Counted from the stretch's first letter, positions 47,890 to 56,559 are shown. The stretch is 64,000 nt of DNA from Pseudonocardia halophobica (GCF_027922425.1 NZ_BSFQ01000005.1:277608-341607); one strand, 5' to 3'. Notes: generated by a model from the sequence alone, not told the origin. Numbers and translations are program-made.

Positions 47890-49401
47890 TCACGCCCCGG
47901 TCACGCGGGCGGCGGCCAGCTTCCCGGAGAGGACGACGGGCGGGATGCCGACCCCGGGCGTGGTCCCGCAGCCCGCGAGCACGACGTTGCCGAACCGCCG
48001 CGGGAGGTTCCGGGACCGGAAGGGCCCGGTCTGGGCGAAGGTGTGCGCGGCCGAGAACGGCGTACCCGCCGCGAGCCCCTGGCGCGCCCAGTCGGCCGGG
48101 GTGACCAGGGCGGACACCTCGACGTCGCCGGTGAGGCCGGTGATCCCGCGCTTCTCCAGCACGCCGAGCAGCTCGTCCCGGTAGGCCGGGCCGACCCGGT
48201 CCCAGTCCAGGCCCGCGCGCTCGAGGTTGGGGCACGGCGCCAGGACGAAGAGCAGGTCGCGGCCCGCCGGCGCGAGCGCCGGGTCGGTCGCGGTCGGCCG
48301 TGTGACCAGCAGCGACGGGTCGCTCATCAGCCTGCCCTCGTCGATGATCTCCGCGAAGGTCCGCTCCCACGCCGCCCCGAAGGAGATGGTGTGGTGGGCG
48401 AGCTCGTGCCGCGGGGTGGCCACGCCGAGGTGGGCGACGACCGCGCTCGGCGCCCAGCGCACCGGCACCGGACGCCGGGGGCCGCCGCCGAGCAGCCGGT
48501 GGGCGACGGGCAGGTCCGGGGTCAGGACCACGGCGTCGCAGGCCAGGCGCTCCGGCGCGGCCCCGTCGGTCCGGTCCGCGGCGGTGTGCCGCACGGCGGT
48601 GACGCGCCCGTCGCGGCGCTCCAGCCCGGTGACCTCGCGGCCGGTCAGCAGCTCGGCCCCGGCGTCGACGGCCGCGGCCGCGAGCGCGTCGCCCACCCGG
48701 CGCATCCCGCCGCGCGGGAAGTACACCCCGGCGATCGTATCCATGTAGGCGATCACGCCGTACGCGCCGAGCGCACGGTCCGGCGCGACCCCGGCGTAGA
48801 GGGCCTGGAAGGAGAAGATCCGGCGCAGCCGCTCGTCGGGCAGATACCGGGCGATCCGCGGGCCGAGGCGGCCGAACCCGCCGAGCGCGGCCAGCCTGAC
48901 CAGGTCGGGTCCGAGCAGGGAGAGCGGCGAGTCGAAGTTCGCGCCGATGAACGAGTCCATCTCGGTGCGGTAGAGGTCGGTCAGCCAGGCGCGCAGCCGG
49001 CGGTAGCCGTCGGCCGACCCGGGACCGCAGGTGGCGCGGACCTCGGCCTCCATCGCCTCGGCGTCGGTGTGGACGTCGATGGTGGTGCCGTCGGCGAAGG
49101 TGGTGCGGTAGGCCGGGTCGAGCCGGACCAGGTCCAGCCGGGCGGCCAGCGAGTCCCCGACCGCGCCCAGCGCCTCGTCGAGCAGCTCCGGCATGGTCAG
49201 CACGGTGGGCCCCGTGTCGACCCGGTAGGTGCCCGAGGGGCCCTCGAGGTCCAGCCGGCCCGCCCGGCCGCCCGGGTGGTCGTCCCGCTCCACGAACGTG
49301 ACCCGGCGGCCGGCGCCGAGCAGGTGCAGCGCCGCGCACAGGCCCGCGAGCCCGGCCCCGACGACCACGACGTGGTCGGTCGGCCCCTCCAGTCGTCTCA
49401 C
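47890..49401 (-). CDS. crtI: Phytoene desaturase CrtI
   Basis: The 503-residue flavin enzyme has the N-terminal dinucleotide site VVVGAGLAG (12-20) and the C-terminal carotenoid desaturase signature VVLAGCGTTPGVGIPPVVLSG. It desaturates phytoene to coloured carotenoids such as lycopene or neurosporene. It begins 7 nt after idsA, so it is cotranscribed. It is an insertion compared with the idsA2-mptA order of M. tuberculosis. Confidence 0.93.
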   Translation of the reverse strand: MRRLEGPTDHVVVVGAGLAGLCAALHLLGAGRRVTFVERDDHPGGRAGRLDLEGPSGTYRVDTGPTVLTMPELLDEALGAVGDSLAARLDLVRLDPAYRTTFADGTTIDVHTDAEAMEAEVRATCGPGSADGYRRLRAWLTDLYRTEMDSFIGANFDSPLSLLGPDLVRLAALGGFGRLGPRIARYLPDERLRRIFSFQALYAGVAPDRALGAYGVIAYMDTIAGVYFPRGGMRRVGDALAAAAVDAGAELLTGREVTGLERRDGRVTAVRHTAADRTDGAAPERLACDAVVLTPDLPVAHRLLGGGPRRPVPVRWAPSAVVAHLGVATPRHELAHHTISFGAAWERTFAEIIDEGRLMSDPSLLVTRPTATDPALAPAGRDLLFVLAPCPNLERAGLDWDRVGPAYRDELLGVLEKRGITGLTGDVEVSALVTPADWARQGLAAGTPFSAAHTFAQTGPFRSRNLPRRFGNVVLAGCGTTPGVGIPPVVLSGKLAAARVTGA

Positions 49402-49408
49402 CGGCGCG

Positions 49409-50533
49409 TCACCGGTGCCGGCGGGTCGCCCGCACGGCCAGCTCCTGCAGCGCCGTCGCGGCCGGCTCGGCGATGTCGGCGGCCGTGAGCGCGTCGAGCG
49501 CCGCCCCGGTCAGCGCGGCGATGCGCTGCTCGACGGCCTGCACCGCACCCAGGTCGGTGAACAGGTCCCGCAGCCGCTCGACGGCGGCGGGGTCCAGGTC
49601 GGGGTCGCCGAGCGCGCCGGTGATCGCGGCCCGGGCGGGCCCGTCGCCGGCCCGTTCCAGGGCGAGCGCGACCAGCAGGGTGCGCTTGCCCTCGCGGAGG
49701 TCGTCGCCGGCGGGCTTGCCGGTGACCTCGGGGTCGCCGTAGACGCCGAGCAGGTCGTCCCGCAGCTGGAAGGCCACGCCGATGTCCGCGCCGAACCGCC
49801 GGTACGCCGCGACCAGCCGGTCCGGCGCGCCGGCGAGGGCCGCGCCCAGGTGCAGCGGGCGCTCCACGGTGTAGGCCGCCGTCTTGAACCGGTCGATGCG
49901 CAGGGCGGCGCCGGGGGAGTCGTCGCCGGTCGCCTGGGTGAGGACGTCCAGGTACTGCCCGCCCAGCACCTCGGTGCGCATCCCGCGCCACGGGTCCCGG
50001 GCCCGGGACAGGGTCTCCGCGTCGAGCCCGGAATCCTGGTACATGTCGTCCGCCCAGGTCAGCGCCAGGTCGCCGAGCAGGATCGCGGCCGCGGCGCCGA
50101 ACCGGGCGGGCGGGCCGGACCAGCCGGCGTCGGCGTGCCGCCCGGCGAACTCGACGTGCACCGTGGGCCGGCCGCGGCGGGTGGCCGAGGCGTCCATCAG
50201 GTCGTCGTGCACCAGCGCGGAGGCCTGGATCAGCTCCAGCGCGCTGATCGCGCGCAGCACGGCCGGCGCCTGCGCGTCGGCGGGGTCGCCGCCCGCGCCG
50301 CGCCAGCCCCACCACGCGAAGGTCGGGCGGATCCGCTTGCCCCCGCTCAGGACGAACCGGACGAGCGAGTCGACGGCGTCGGCGAACACGGGGCCGATCG
50401 CCGCGGCGTCCTCTCGGCGGCGCAGGAGGTAGTCCGCCAGGGCCTGCTCCACCTGCGCGTGGAGCTCGGCGGCCCCCGCGGGCTCGGGTGCCGGGCCCGG
50501 CAGGACGTTCGTGGGCGGGGAGGGATGAACCAC
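49409..50533 (-). CDS. idsA: Polyprenyl diphosphate synthase IdsA (GGPP synthase)
   Basis: The 374-residue prenyl transferase has the first Asp-rich motif DDLMD (110-114) and the second motif LRDDLLGVYGD. In corynebacteria IdsA at this locus is the main GGPP synthase. With crtI and crtB next to it, the product should be GGPP for carotenoids. The GTG at 50533 lies 6 nt after a TACGCT box. Confidence 0.92.
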   Translation of the reverse strand: MVHPSPPTNVLPGPAPEPAGAAELHAQVEQALADYLLRRREDAAAIGPVFADAVDSLVRFVLSGGKRIRPTFAWWGWRGAGGDPADAQAPAVLRAISALELIQASALVHDDLMDASATRRGRPTVHVEFAGRHADAGWSGPPARFGAAAAILLGDLALTWADDMYQDSGLDAETLSRARDPWRGMRTEVLGGQYLDVLTQATGDDSPGAALRIDRFKTAAYTVERPLHLGAALAGAPDRLVAAYRRFGADIGVAFQLRDDLLGVYGDPEVTGKPAGDDLREGKRTLLVALALERAGDGPARAAITGALGDPDLDPAAVERLRDLFTDLGAVQAVEQRIAALTGAALDALTAADIAEPAATALQELAVRATRRHR

Positions 50534-50539
50534 GCGGCG

Positions 50540-50545
50540 AGCGTA
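50540..50545 (-). promoter_or_regulatory. -10 box of leaderless idsA cluster
   Basis: TACGCT on the minus strand, 6 nt before the GTG at 50533. Confidence 0.5.
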
Positions 50546-50583
50546 TCGGCGGGACGCACCTTGGGCGCGCCGACGCACGACCG

Positions 50584-50589
50584 TAGGCT
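50584..50589 (+). promoter_or_regulatory. -10 box of leaderless metF-like gene
   Basis: TAGGCT, 6 nt before the GTG at 50596. Confidence 0.5.
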
Positions 50590-50595
50590 GAACAG

Positions 50596-51528
50596 GTGAC
50601 CACGCGAACCGCGCAGCCGCGCACTTCGGTGATCGACCGGATCGGTACGGACCGCCCCGTCTTCTCGGTCGAGTTCTTCCCGCCCAAGGACGAGCAGGGG
50701 GAGGCGGAGCTCTGGAAGGCGATCCGCCGCCTCGAGCCCCTCGACCCCGCGTTCGTGTCGGTCACCTACGGCGCCGGCGGCTCCAGCCGGGACCGGACGA
50801 TCCGGACCACGGCCCGGATCGCCACGGACACCACGCTGGTCGCGATGGCGCACCTCACGGCCGTGTCGCACTCGGTGGCGGAGCTGCGGCACGTCATCGG
50901 CTCGTACGCCGCCGCCGGGATCCGCAACGTCCTCGCGGTCCGGGGCGACCCGCCCGGGGACCCGCTCGGCGACTGGGTGGCCCACCCCGAGGGCCTGACC
51001 TACGCCGACGACCTGGTCCGGCTGGTCAAGCGGTCCGGCTCGTTCTGCGTGGGCGTGGCGGCGTTCCCGTACGGCCACCCGCGCTCGGCGGACCTCGACA
51101 GCGACCTGCAGCGGCTGCTGGCGAAGATCCGGGCGGGCGCGGACTTCGCCATCACCCAGCTGTTCTGGGAGCCGGACGGCTTCCTGCGGCTGCGGGACCG
51201 GCTGGCCGCGGCGGGCTGCGAGGTGCCGCTGCTGCCGGGGATCATGCCGCTGCTCAGCGTGAAGACGCTGCGCCGCGGGCCGGAGCTGTCCGGCGCGCCG
51301 CTGCCGCCCGGGCTGGCCGAGCGGCTGGAGCCCTACGCGGACGACCCGGCCGCCTTCCGCGCCGCCGGCCTCGACCTCACCGAGGAGCTCTGCCGCAAGC
51401 TGCTCGGCGAGGGCGTGCGCGGGCTGCACTTCTACACGCTGAACCGGTCCCTGGCCACGGCCGAGCTGGTCGAGCGGCTGGGGCTGGCGCGCCAGCCCGC
51501 CCTGCCGTCACCCACCGCCCCGGCCTGA
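50596..51528 (+). CDS. metF: Methylenetetrahydrofolate reductase (MetF)
   Basis: The 310-residue TIM-barrel flavoprotein has [13 protein letters not shown] (Glu near residue 24) and the [11 protein letters not shown] segment. It reduces 5,10-methylene-THF to 5-methyl-THF for methionine synthesis. Position matches Rv2172c. It shares a 62-bp divergent gap with idsA, and both have -10 boxes there. Confidence 0.93.
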   Translation: MTTRTAQPRTSVIDRIGTDRPVFSVEFFPPKDEQGEAELWKAIRRLEPLDPAFVSVTYGAGGSSRDRTIRTTARIATDTTLVAMAHLTAVSHSVAELRHVIGSYAAAGIRNVLAVRGDPPGDPLGDWVAHPEGLTYADDLVRLVKRSGSFCVGVAAFPYGHPRSADLDSDLQRLLAKIRAGADFAITQLFWEPDGFLRLRDRLAAAGCEVPLLPGIMPLLSVKTLRRGPELSGAPLPPGLAERLEPYADDPAAFRAAGLDLTEELCRKLLGEGVRGLHFYTLNRSLATAELVERLGLARQPALPSPTAPA

Positions 51529-51537
51529 TCTGCCGGC

Positions 51538-52278
51538 TCACCGGCGCACGGGTGGGTTGCGGGTGCGCCGGGCCAGCGCGACCACGGCCGCGACGGCGCC
51601 GAGCACGATCACCGCGAGCCCGAGCGACCAGGCCGTGGCCGACGGGGCCTGCGGGTCGTCGTAGGCCACGACGGCGTTGACGTCGCCGACCTCGCCCGGG
51701 GTGAAGTTCCAGCTCACCGTGCCGGCCTCGGAGTCGCCGTTGGTGTCCAGGACCTCGCCCGGGAAGCTGACCTTGAGCTGGAAGTCGGCCCGGTCGACCG
51801 GGACGGTGGTGAGGTCGGCCGCGCCCTCGAGCACGATCCGGTTGCCCGCGCGGCGCAGGGTGAGGTGCGCGCGCTCGCTGCCGGAGCCGCCCGCGGCGGT
51901 GAGCTGTCCGACCTGGTCGAACGACAGCCCGGAGAACCGCAGCACCGATCCGGTGTAGCCGTCCTGCCGGTACTCGGACACGTCCACATCGGACTCCAGG
52001 GCGGGCGGCACGGTGATCGCCGGTCCCGTGTCGTCCGGGCCCTTCTCCGGCGTGGCGATCACGATCTCGCCGGTCACGGTGTCGTCCGGCTGCACGGCGA
52101 GGGCCGCCCGCACGCGGGCACAGCCGCCCAGCGCCGCGACCGCCATGGCCACGAGCAGGAGCACGGACACGACCCGGCGGAACCGGGAGGCGCGGCGGGG
52201 GCCGTGACGAGCAGGGCCGAGCGGATCGGGGCCGGGTCGGTCACGGCGGGGGGCGGGCGGGGACTGCACGGCGGTCAT
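51538..52278 (-). CDS. lppM: LppM-family lipoprotein
   Basis: The 246-residue protein has a long N-region, a lipobox ending at Cys53 (VAALGGC), an LppM (DUF3153) domain and a C-terminal membrane helix (about 215-238). In M. tuberculosis LppM (Rv2171) affects phagocytosis; a lipid-binding role is suggested. The ATG at 52278 is used. It converges on metF. Confidence 0.88.
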   Translation of the reverse strand: MTAVQSPPAPRRDRPGPDPLGPARHGPRRASRFRRVVSVLLLVAMAVAALGGCARVRAALAVQPDDTVTGEIVIATPEKGPDDTGPAITVPPALESDVDVSEYRQDGYTGSVLRFSGLSFDQVGQLTAAGGSGSERAHLTLRRAGNRIVLEGAADLTTVPVDRADFQLKVSFPGEVLDTNGDSEAGTVSWNFTPGEVGDVNAVVAYDDPQAPSATAWSLGLAVIVLGAVAAVVALARRTRNPPVRR

Positions 52279-52322
52279 CGTGCCATCGCCCGGCCCCGGT
52301 GCGGCGCACCGACGGGCCGGGG

Positions 52323-52922
52323 TCACCCGCGTTCGGGGGGCGGCGGCAGCGGCAGGGTCCGGCCCAGCACGGCGAAGGGCCTGCTGTCGCCGGTGAACCG
52401 GTGGTCGCGCAGCACGTCCTCGAAGCCGAGCCTGCGGTAGAGCCGCCACGCCCGGCCGGGGGCGCGCGGCGCGTACTCCGGTGTGGACAGCAGGACCATG
52501 TGGTGCCCCACGCCGTCGAGCAGCGCGCGCAGCATGCCCTCGCCGAGCCGGGAGCCCTGCGCGTCCGGCCGGACGTGCAGCTCGGTGAGCTCGAAGTAGT
52601 CGTGCAGCCAGTCCGGCTGGGCGGGGTCCCGGGCGGCGCCGCGCGCGGCGAGCCCCCGCCGGACCTCCTCGAACCACCACTGCCCGGGCCCGCCCGAGTA
52701 CCCGTAGGCGATCCCGATCAGGTGGCCGCCCGGGTCCATCCAACCGACGCAGCGCCACCCGGCGCGGCGGGTGTGCTCGAGCCAGAGGTTGCGGCGCTGG
52801 CGCGCGGTGCCGGGCGGGTAGCCCATCGCGGCCACGTAGACGTCGAGCGCCTCGCCGAGGTGGTCGGCCAGCTCGACCGACGACAGCGCGACCAGCCGCG
52901 GCCGGGCGGGCGCCGCGGTCAT
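52323..52922 (-). CDS. GNAT acetyltransferase (Rv2170 type)
   Basis: The 199-residue GNAT protein has LTELHVRPDAQGSRLGEGML (motif A, acetyl-CoA loop) and RLYRRLGFED near the C-terminus. Rv2170 acetylates isocitrate dehydrogenase lysines; the target here is not known. It follows lppM upstream on the same strand, with a 44-nt gap. Confidence 0.86.
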   Translation of the reverse strand: MTAAPARPRLVALSSVELADHLGEALDVYVAAMGYPPGTARQRRNLWLEHTRRAGWRCVGWMDPGGHLIGIAYGYSGGPGQWWFEEVRRGLAARGAARDPAQPDWLHDYFELTELHVRPDAQGSRLGEGMLRALLDGVGHHMVLLSTPEYAPRAPGRAWRLYRRLGFEDVLRDHRFTGDSRPFAVLGRTLPLPPPPERG

Positions 52923-53107
52923 CGGGCGGGCTCCGGGCGCGGGCGGGTCATGCGGCCATCTCACCACGGGACGCAACAGGGGGCAGGCGCCGACGGCCGG
53001 AGCCCCTCGACCGCACCGGTTCCGTCGGTGGTGACCGGTAGGAGAAGGGCGTGCACACACGGGGCGGGGAGCCCTCCGGGACGTCCTCGGGGTGGCGCGG
53101 TCCCGAC

Positions 53108-53136
53108 TTGACGGCCCGCGCCGGACACGCTTCACT
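53108..53136 (+). promoter_or_regulatory. Promoter of the SOS operon
   Basis: TTGACG (53108-53113), 17 nt, TTCACT (53131-53136). The LexA box begins 8 nt after the -10 box, at the expected transcription start. Confidence 0.65.
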
Positions 53137-53143
53137 GGACGAG

Positions 53144-53159
53144 TCGAACGCATGTTCGA
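53144..53159. promoter_or_regulatory. LexA (SOS) box
   Basis: TCGAAC-GCAT-GTTCGA, a perfect palindrome identical in form to the actinobacterial LexA consensus TCGAAC-N4-GTTCGA. It is placed to block the promoter at 53108-53136. It lies 149 nt upstream of the DUF6504 gene. Confidence 0.9.
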
Positions 53160-53178
53160 TCCAGGTCGGTCCCGGGGG

Positions 53179-53205
53179 CGGGGTGGGGGAAGCACCCCCT
53201 CCCCG
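53179..53205 (+). other. G-rich hairpin in SOS operon leader
   Basis: CGGGG/CCCCG (53179-53183 with 53201-53205) and GGGGG/CCCCC (53185-53189 with 53195-53199) pair with one T-T mismatch. A second 9-bp hairpin is at 53236-53259. The leader is about 165 nt. They may regulate or attenuate expression; no T-run follows. Confidence 0.45.
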
Positions 53206-53307
53206 GGTCGGTCTGCGCTGTCCGTACCGACCCCGCCGGCCCGCACCGGCGCGGGCCGGTGCTCGTGTCCAGCCGGGTCCCAGCCGGCCGGAAGGGGAGT
53301 GATCTCC

Positions 53308-53631
53308 GTGAGCACCTTCTCCCGGGTGTTCGGGCCCCGCGAGCCCGCACCGGTCCAGGTCCGCTGGCTCGAGGGCGAGCCGGTGGAGTTCGAACGCAGG
53401 CCCGCCCGCCGCGGGTCCCGGTACCTGGTGACGGACGTCCGCGAGCGGTGGATCGAGGAGTCGCCGTGGCCGTTCCCGTCGCCGATGCCGATCGGCGGCG
53501 ACCAGCTGCGCTGCTGGCGGGTGGAGGCCCGGTCGGCGGAGTCACCGCAGGAGCCCGCCCGGGAGTTCGTGCTGCGGATGCGCGCGGGCCCCGGTGTGTG
53601 GGACCTGGTGCGCGTGCCGGAGGCCGGATGA
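53308..53631 (+). CDS. DUF6504-family protein, SOS-regulated
   Basis: The 107-residue protein has a compact beta-rich domain: VQVRWLEGEPVEFERRP, SRYLVTDVRERWIEESPWPF and EFVLRMRAGPGVWDLVRV. I recall related domains near ImuB/Y-family polymerase proteins, but I am not certain. GTG 53308 has a GGGGAG box about 10 nt upstream; GTG 53299 is possible. The perfect LexA box upstream predicts DNA-damage induction. The HEPN gene follows 137 nt later. Confidence 0.78.
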   Translation: MSTFSRVFGPREPAPVQVRWLEGEPVEFERRPARRGSRYLVTDVRERWIEESPWPFPSPMPIGGDQLRCWRVEARSAESPQEPAREFVLRMRAGPGVWDLVRVPEAG

Positions 53632-53768
53632 GCGGCGGCCGGGGGTGCCGGCCGGCACCGGCGTCGCGAGCGGTGCGGGGCAGGGCACAGGGGAGAGCAC
53701 GGGGGACGGCACGGGGACCCGCAGTGGTGCGGGTGTGCAGGGCGAGCGTGAGGACCGGAGGAGCGGAC

Positions 53769-54176
53769 ATGACGATCACGACGAGCGAGCGGGCGCCGGC
53801 TGCGCCCGTGTCGAAGGCGGCGCTGGGCCTGCTGCGGCAGGCCGCGGAGTGCGTGGCGGACGGGTACCGCGCGCCGGAGCCGCTGCTGCGTTACCCGGCG
53901 GCGTACCTCGCCGCGCTGCGGGCCGGCGCCGCGGTCCTGGCGGCGCGGGCGGTCCCGGAGCAGCGGCGCGGGCGGCCGCGAAGCGTCTGGCAGCTGCTCG
54001 GCGACATCGCGCCGGAGCTGGGGGAGTGGGCCGCCTTCTTCGCGTCCTGCTCGGACACCCGGGCGGCGGCCGAGGCGGGCATCTCCCGGCTGGTCACCCG
54101 CCGCGAGGCGGACGACCTGCTGCGGCAGGCCGAGCAGTTCGTGGGGATCGTGCGGGAGCTGCTCGTCGACCGCTGA
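53769..54176 (+). CDS. SAV_6107-type HEPN-domain protein
   Basis: The 135-residue all-helical protein matches the SAV_6107 family of HEPN-like proteins as I recall it (AALGLLRQAAECVADGYRA at the start). It contains no His residue at all, so the RNase motif R-x4-6-H is missing and it is not a standard HEPN RNase. A GGAGGAG box precedes the ATG. It is likely in the SOS operon with the DUF6504 gene. It may be a scaffold or bind a partner. Confidence 0.78.
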   Translation: MTITTSERAPAAPVSKAALGLLRQAAECVADGYRAPEPLLRYPAAYLAALRAGAAVLAARAVPEQRRGRPRSVWQLLGDIAPELGEWAAFFASCSDTRAAAEAGISRLVTRREADDLLRQAEQFVGIVRELLVDR

Positions 54177-54210
54177 GTAATCGCCGGCCGGGAAGTGGGG
54201 TCCGGGCCGG

Positions 54211-55032
54211 TCAGCCCCGGGAGCGGGAGCGCAGCAGCCGCCCGAGGAGGGCGGTGAACACCGCCGCGACCTCGCGGGCGCCGGGCGTGTCCCAGGACTG
54301 GATCGGCAGGCAGGCGCCCTGCGCCTGCTGCACCGCGGAGCGGTCCGGCAGCACGCTGCCGAACACCAGCGGGCCGAACAGCTCCCGCAGCTCCGCGATC
54401 CGGTAGTCGTGCTCGGCGTTGCGCGGGCGCACCCGGTTGACCAGCACGCCGAGCGGCTGCAGGGCCGGGTTGCCGCGGTCGCGCTCGGCCTGCACGGCGT
54501 CGAAGGCCCGTTGCACCCCGGACACCGCGAACATCGTGGGATCGGTCACCAGGATCGCCCGGTCCGAGGCCGCGAGGGCGCTGCGGGTGAGCTGCCCCAG
54601 CGAGGGCGGGCAGTCGATGATCACCAGCTGGTAGGGCTCGCCGGGCTTCTCGTCCGTGCGGCCGAGGCTGGAGCCCAGGTCGGGGTCGTCGAGCCGGGAG
54701 AGCGCGCGGGCCAGCCGCTCGAGCTGCTTGGTGCTCGGGTCCGGGTGGTTGTGCCGCTCGTTCTGCTCCGAGCCCACCAGCACGTCCAGCCCCTCGCCCC
54801 AGGCGCTCGTCGCGATGGCGCGGCGCAGCACCGAGCGGCTCGGTTCGTCCAGCACGTCCGCGACGGTGCCCGTGGTGGGCTCGACGTCGAGCGCGATGGT
54901 GGCGTTGGCCTGGGGATCCAGGTCCACGAGGAGGGTGGGGATGCCGTGGTGCAGCGCGGCACCGGCGAGACCGAGGGCGACGGTGGTCTTGCCGACCCCG
55001 CCCTTCAGGCTCAGCGTGGCGACGACCTGCAC
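54211..55032 (-). CDS. Orphan ParA/MinD-like ATPase
   Basis: The 273-residue ATPase has a deviant Walker A KGGVGKTT (10-17), DLDPQAN and IIDCPPSLG. No parB or parS is adjacent, so it is not a plasmid or chromosome partition pair. It starts at a GTG 7 nt after a TAGGTT box. It is divergent from the methyltransferase gene and converges on the HEPN gene. Confidence 0.86.
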   Translation of the reverse strand: MQVVATLSLKGGVGKTTVALGLAGAALHHGIPTLLVDLDPQANATIALDVEPTTGTVADVLDEPSRSVLRRAIATSAWGEGLDVLVGSEQNERHNHPDPSTKQLERLARALSRLDDPDLGSSLGRTDEKPGEPYQLVIIDCPPSLGQLTRSALAASDRAILVTDPTMFAVSGVQRAFDAVQAERDRGNPALQPLGVLVNRVRPRNAEHDYRIAELRELFGPLVFGSVLPDRSAVQQAQGACLPIQSWDTPGAREVAAVFTALLGRLLRSRSRG

Positions 55033-55039
55033 GGCGATC

Positions 55040-55045
55040 AACCTA
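55040..55045 (-). promoter_or_regulatory. -10 box of leaderless parA-like gene
   Basis: TAGGTT on the minus strand, 7 nt before the GTG at 55032. Confidence 0.5.
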
Positions 55046-55078
55046 CAGTCTCGGCGCCACGGCACGTGCGGGCGCCAC

Positions 55079-55084
55079 TAGGCT
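55079..55084 (+). promoter_or_regulatory. -10 box of leaderless methyltransferase gene
   Basis: TAGGCT, 6 nt before the GTG at 55091. Confidence 0.5.
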
Positions 55085-55090
55085 GCCCGT

Positions 55091-55870
55091 GTGAACGCGG
55101 TGGCAGGCGAGCGTCCGGGAACCGTGAGCGGAGGGGCGGTCCGCCGTGTCCTCGACGCGGAGGTCGAGCGGGCGCGGTCGGCCCGGCCCGACGGCCGGCC
55201 CCGGGTGGTCGACGTCGGCGGCGGCAGCGGCTCGTGGGCGGTGCCCCTGGCCGCGGCGGGCTGCGCGGTGACGGTCGTCGACGTCAGCCCCAACGCCCTG
55301 GCCGCGCTCGAGCGCCGCGCCCGCGAGGCCGAGGTGCACGCGCTCGTCACGCCGGTGCAGGGCGACGCGGACCAGCTGCCCGAGGTCGTGGCCGATCTCA
55401 TCGACTCCGGCGGCGCCGACCTGGTGCTCGGGCACGGGCTGCTCGAGGTGGTCGACGACCCGGCGCGGGCCGCGGCCTCGCTCGCCGCGGTGGCAGCCCC
55501 GGGCGCGGCCGTGTCGGTGCTGGCCACGAGCCGGCACGCCGCCGTGCTCTGGCACGTCCTGGCCGGCCGGCTGGACGAGGCGCGCGCCGTCCTCACCGAT
55601 CCGGACGGGCGGTACGGGCCGGACGACACCCTCCGCCGCCGGCTCGACGGGCCCGCGGTCACGGCGCTCCTGGAGGACACCCGGCGGCTGCGCGTCGAGC
55701 TGGTGCAGGGCGACGGGCTCCTCGAGGCCTGGTTGCCCCACGCCGTCCGGGACGGCGGTCACGCGGACATGCGGGGTGCCGCGGAGCTCGAGGACCTCGC
55801 CGCCGGGGTCCCCGCCCTGCGCGAGGTCGCCGCGCGGCTGCACGTCCTGGCGCGTGCCGTCGCGCCCTGA
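55091..55870 (+). CDS. Class I SAM-dependent methyltransferase
   Basis: The 259-residue Rossmann methyltransferase has motif I VVDVGGGSGSWAVPLA (about 39-54) and VVDVSPNAL (acid loop). The substrate cannot be told. It resembles CmoA/SmtA-like enzymes in length. A terminator hairpin follows at 55881. Confidence 0.85.
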   Translation: MNAVAGERPGTVSGGAVRRVLDAEVERARSARPDGRPRVVDVGGGSGSWAVPLAAAGCAVTVVDVSPNALAALERRAREAEVHALVTPVQGDADQLPEVVADLIDSGGADLVLGHGLLEVVDDPARAAASLAAVAAPGAAVSVLATSRHAAVLWHVLAGRLDEARAVLTDPDGRYGPDDTLRRRLDGPAVTALLEDTRRLRVELVQGDGLLEAWLPHAVRDGGHADMRGAAELEDLAAGVPALREVAARLHVLARAVAP

Positions 55871-55880
55871 GCGCTCCGAG

Positions 55881-55900
55881 CGCCCGGAGCACTCCGGGCG
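55881..55900 (+). terminator. Hairpin after methyltransferase gene
   Basis: 8-bp stem CGCCCGGA/TCCGGGCG around a GCAC loop, 10 nt after the stop. Confidence 0.6.
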
Positions 55901-56116
55901 GCTGTCCCACCTGGACGGGAATAGGTGAGATCGATCACCTCTCGGCCGGTGCGGGCGGCCGTTCGAAGATCGGTCTGCCCGGGTTGTGACCTCCGGGTAG
56001 TGGACCAGCGCTTTGCCTCGTATCCTCTTGGTCAGACGCCCATCCCGGGCGCTCGTCCGGCCACCCGCGCACCACGGTTGGCAGGACATCCCGTGACCGT
56101 TGTGCCGGAGGACGTC

Positions 56117-56509
56117 ATGCCCCTCTCCGAGCACGAGCAGCGCCTGCTCGAACAGATCGAGCGTGCTCTCTACGCCGAGGACCCCAAGTTCGCCTCGACC
56201 GTGCGCGGCTCCAAGCTGCGCAAACCGAGCCGGCGCCGGCGGCTCCAGGGCATCGCGCTCTTCGCGGTGGGCCTGGTCCTGCTCGTCGTCGGTGTGGCGG
56301 TCGCCCCGCTCCGCGACCTCGTCGGCGCGGTCCCCGTCGTCAGCGTGGTCGGCTTCCTGGCCATGCTCGGGGGCACGATGCTGGCGATCAGCGCCCGCGG
56401 AGCCGCCAAGTCCGCCGGCGGGTCGGACGACAAGCAGGCCGAGCCGGACAAGAACCGGTTCACCGGGCGCATGGAAGAGCGCTTCCGGCGTCGGTTCGAA
56501 CAGGACTGA
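56117..56509 (+). CDS. DUF3040 membrane protein (Rv2169c type)
   Basis: The 130-residue protein starts MPLSEHEQRLLEQIERALYAEDP, the DUF3040 signature, and has two membrane helices (about 45-65 and 70-92) and a charged tail. The function is unknown; it is conserved at this place in actinobacteria. GGAGG box 5 nt before the ATG. A possible TATCCT -10 box is at 56021. Confidence 0.9.
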   Translation: MPLSEHEQRLLEQIERALYAEDPKFASTVRGSKLRKPSRRRRLQGIALFAVGLVLLVVGVAVAPLRDLVGAVPVVSVVGFLAMLGGTMLAISARGAAKSAGGSDDKQAEPDKNRFTGRMEERFRRRFEQD

Positions 56510-56518
56510 ATCCCGACC

Positions 56519-56559
56519 ACGAGCAGAGCCGCGGCCCGAGAGGCCGCGGCTCTGCTCGT
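56519..56559. terminator. Strong terminator between DUF3040 and tgpA
   Basis: An 18-bp perfect stem (56519-56536 with 56542-56559) and a 5-nt loop CGAGA. It lies between convergent genes. Confidence 0.85.

Noticed and set aside
53769..54176. HEPN toxin of a toxin-antitoxin pair
   Set aside because: No R-x4-6-H motif (no His at all) and no MNT-type antitoxin gene adjacent.
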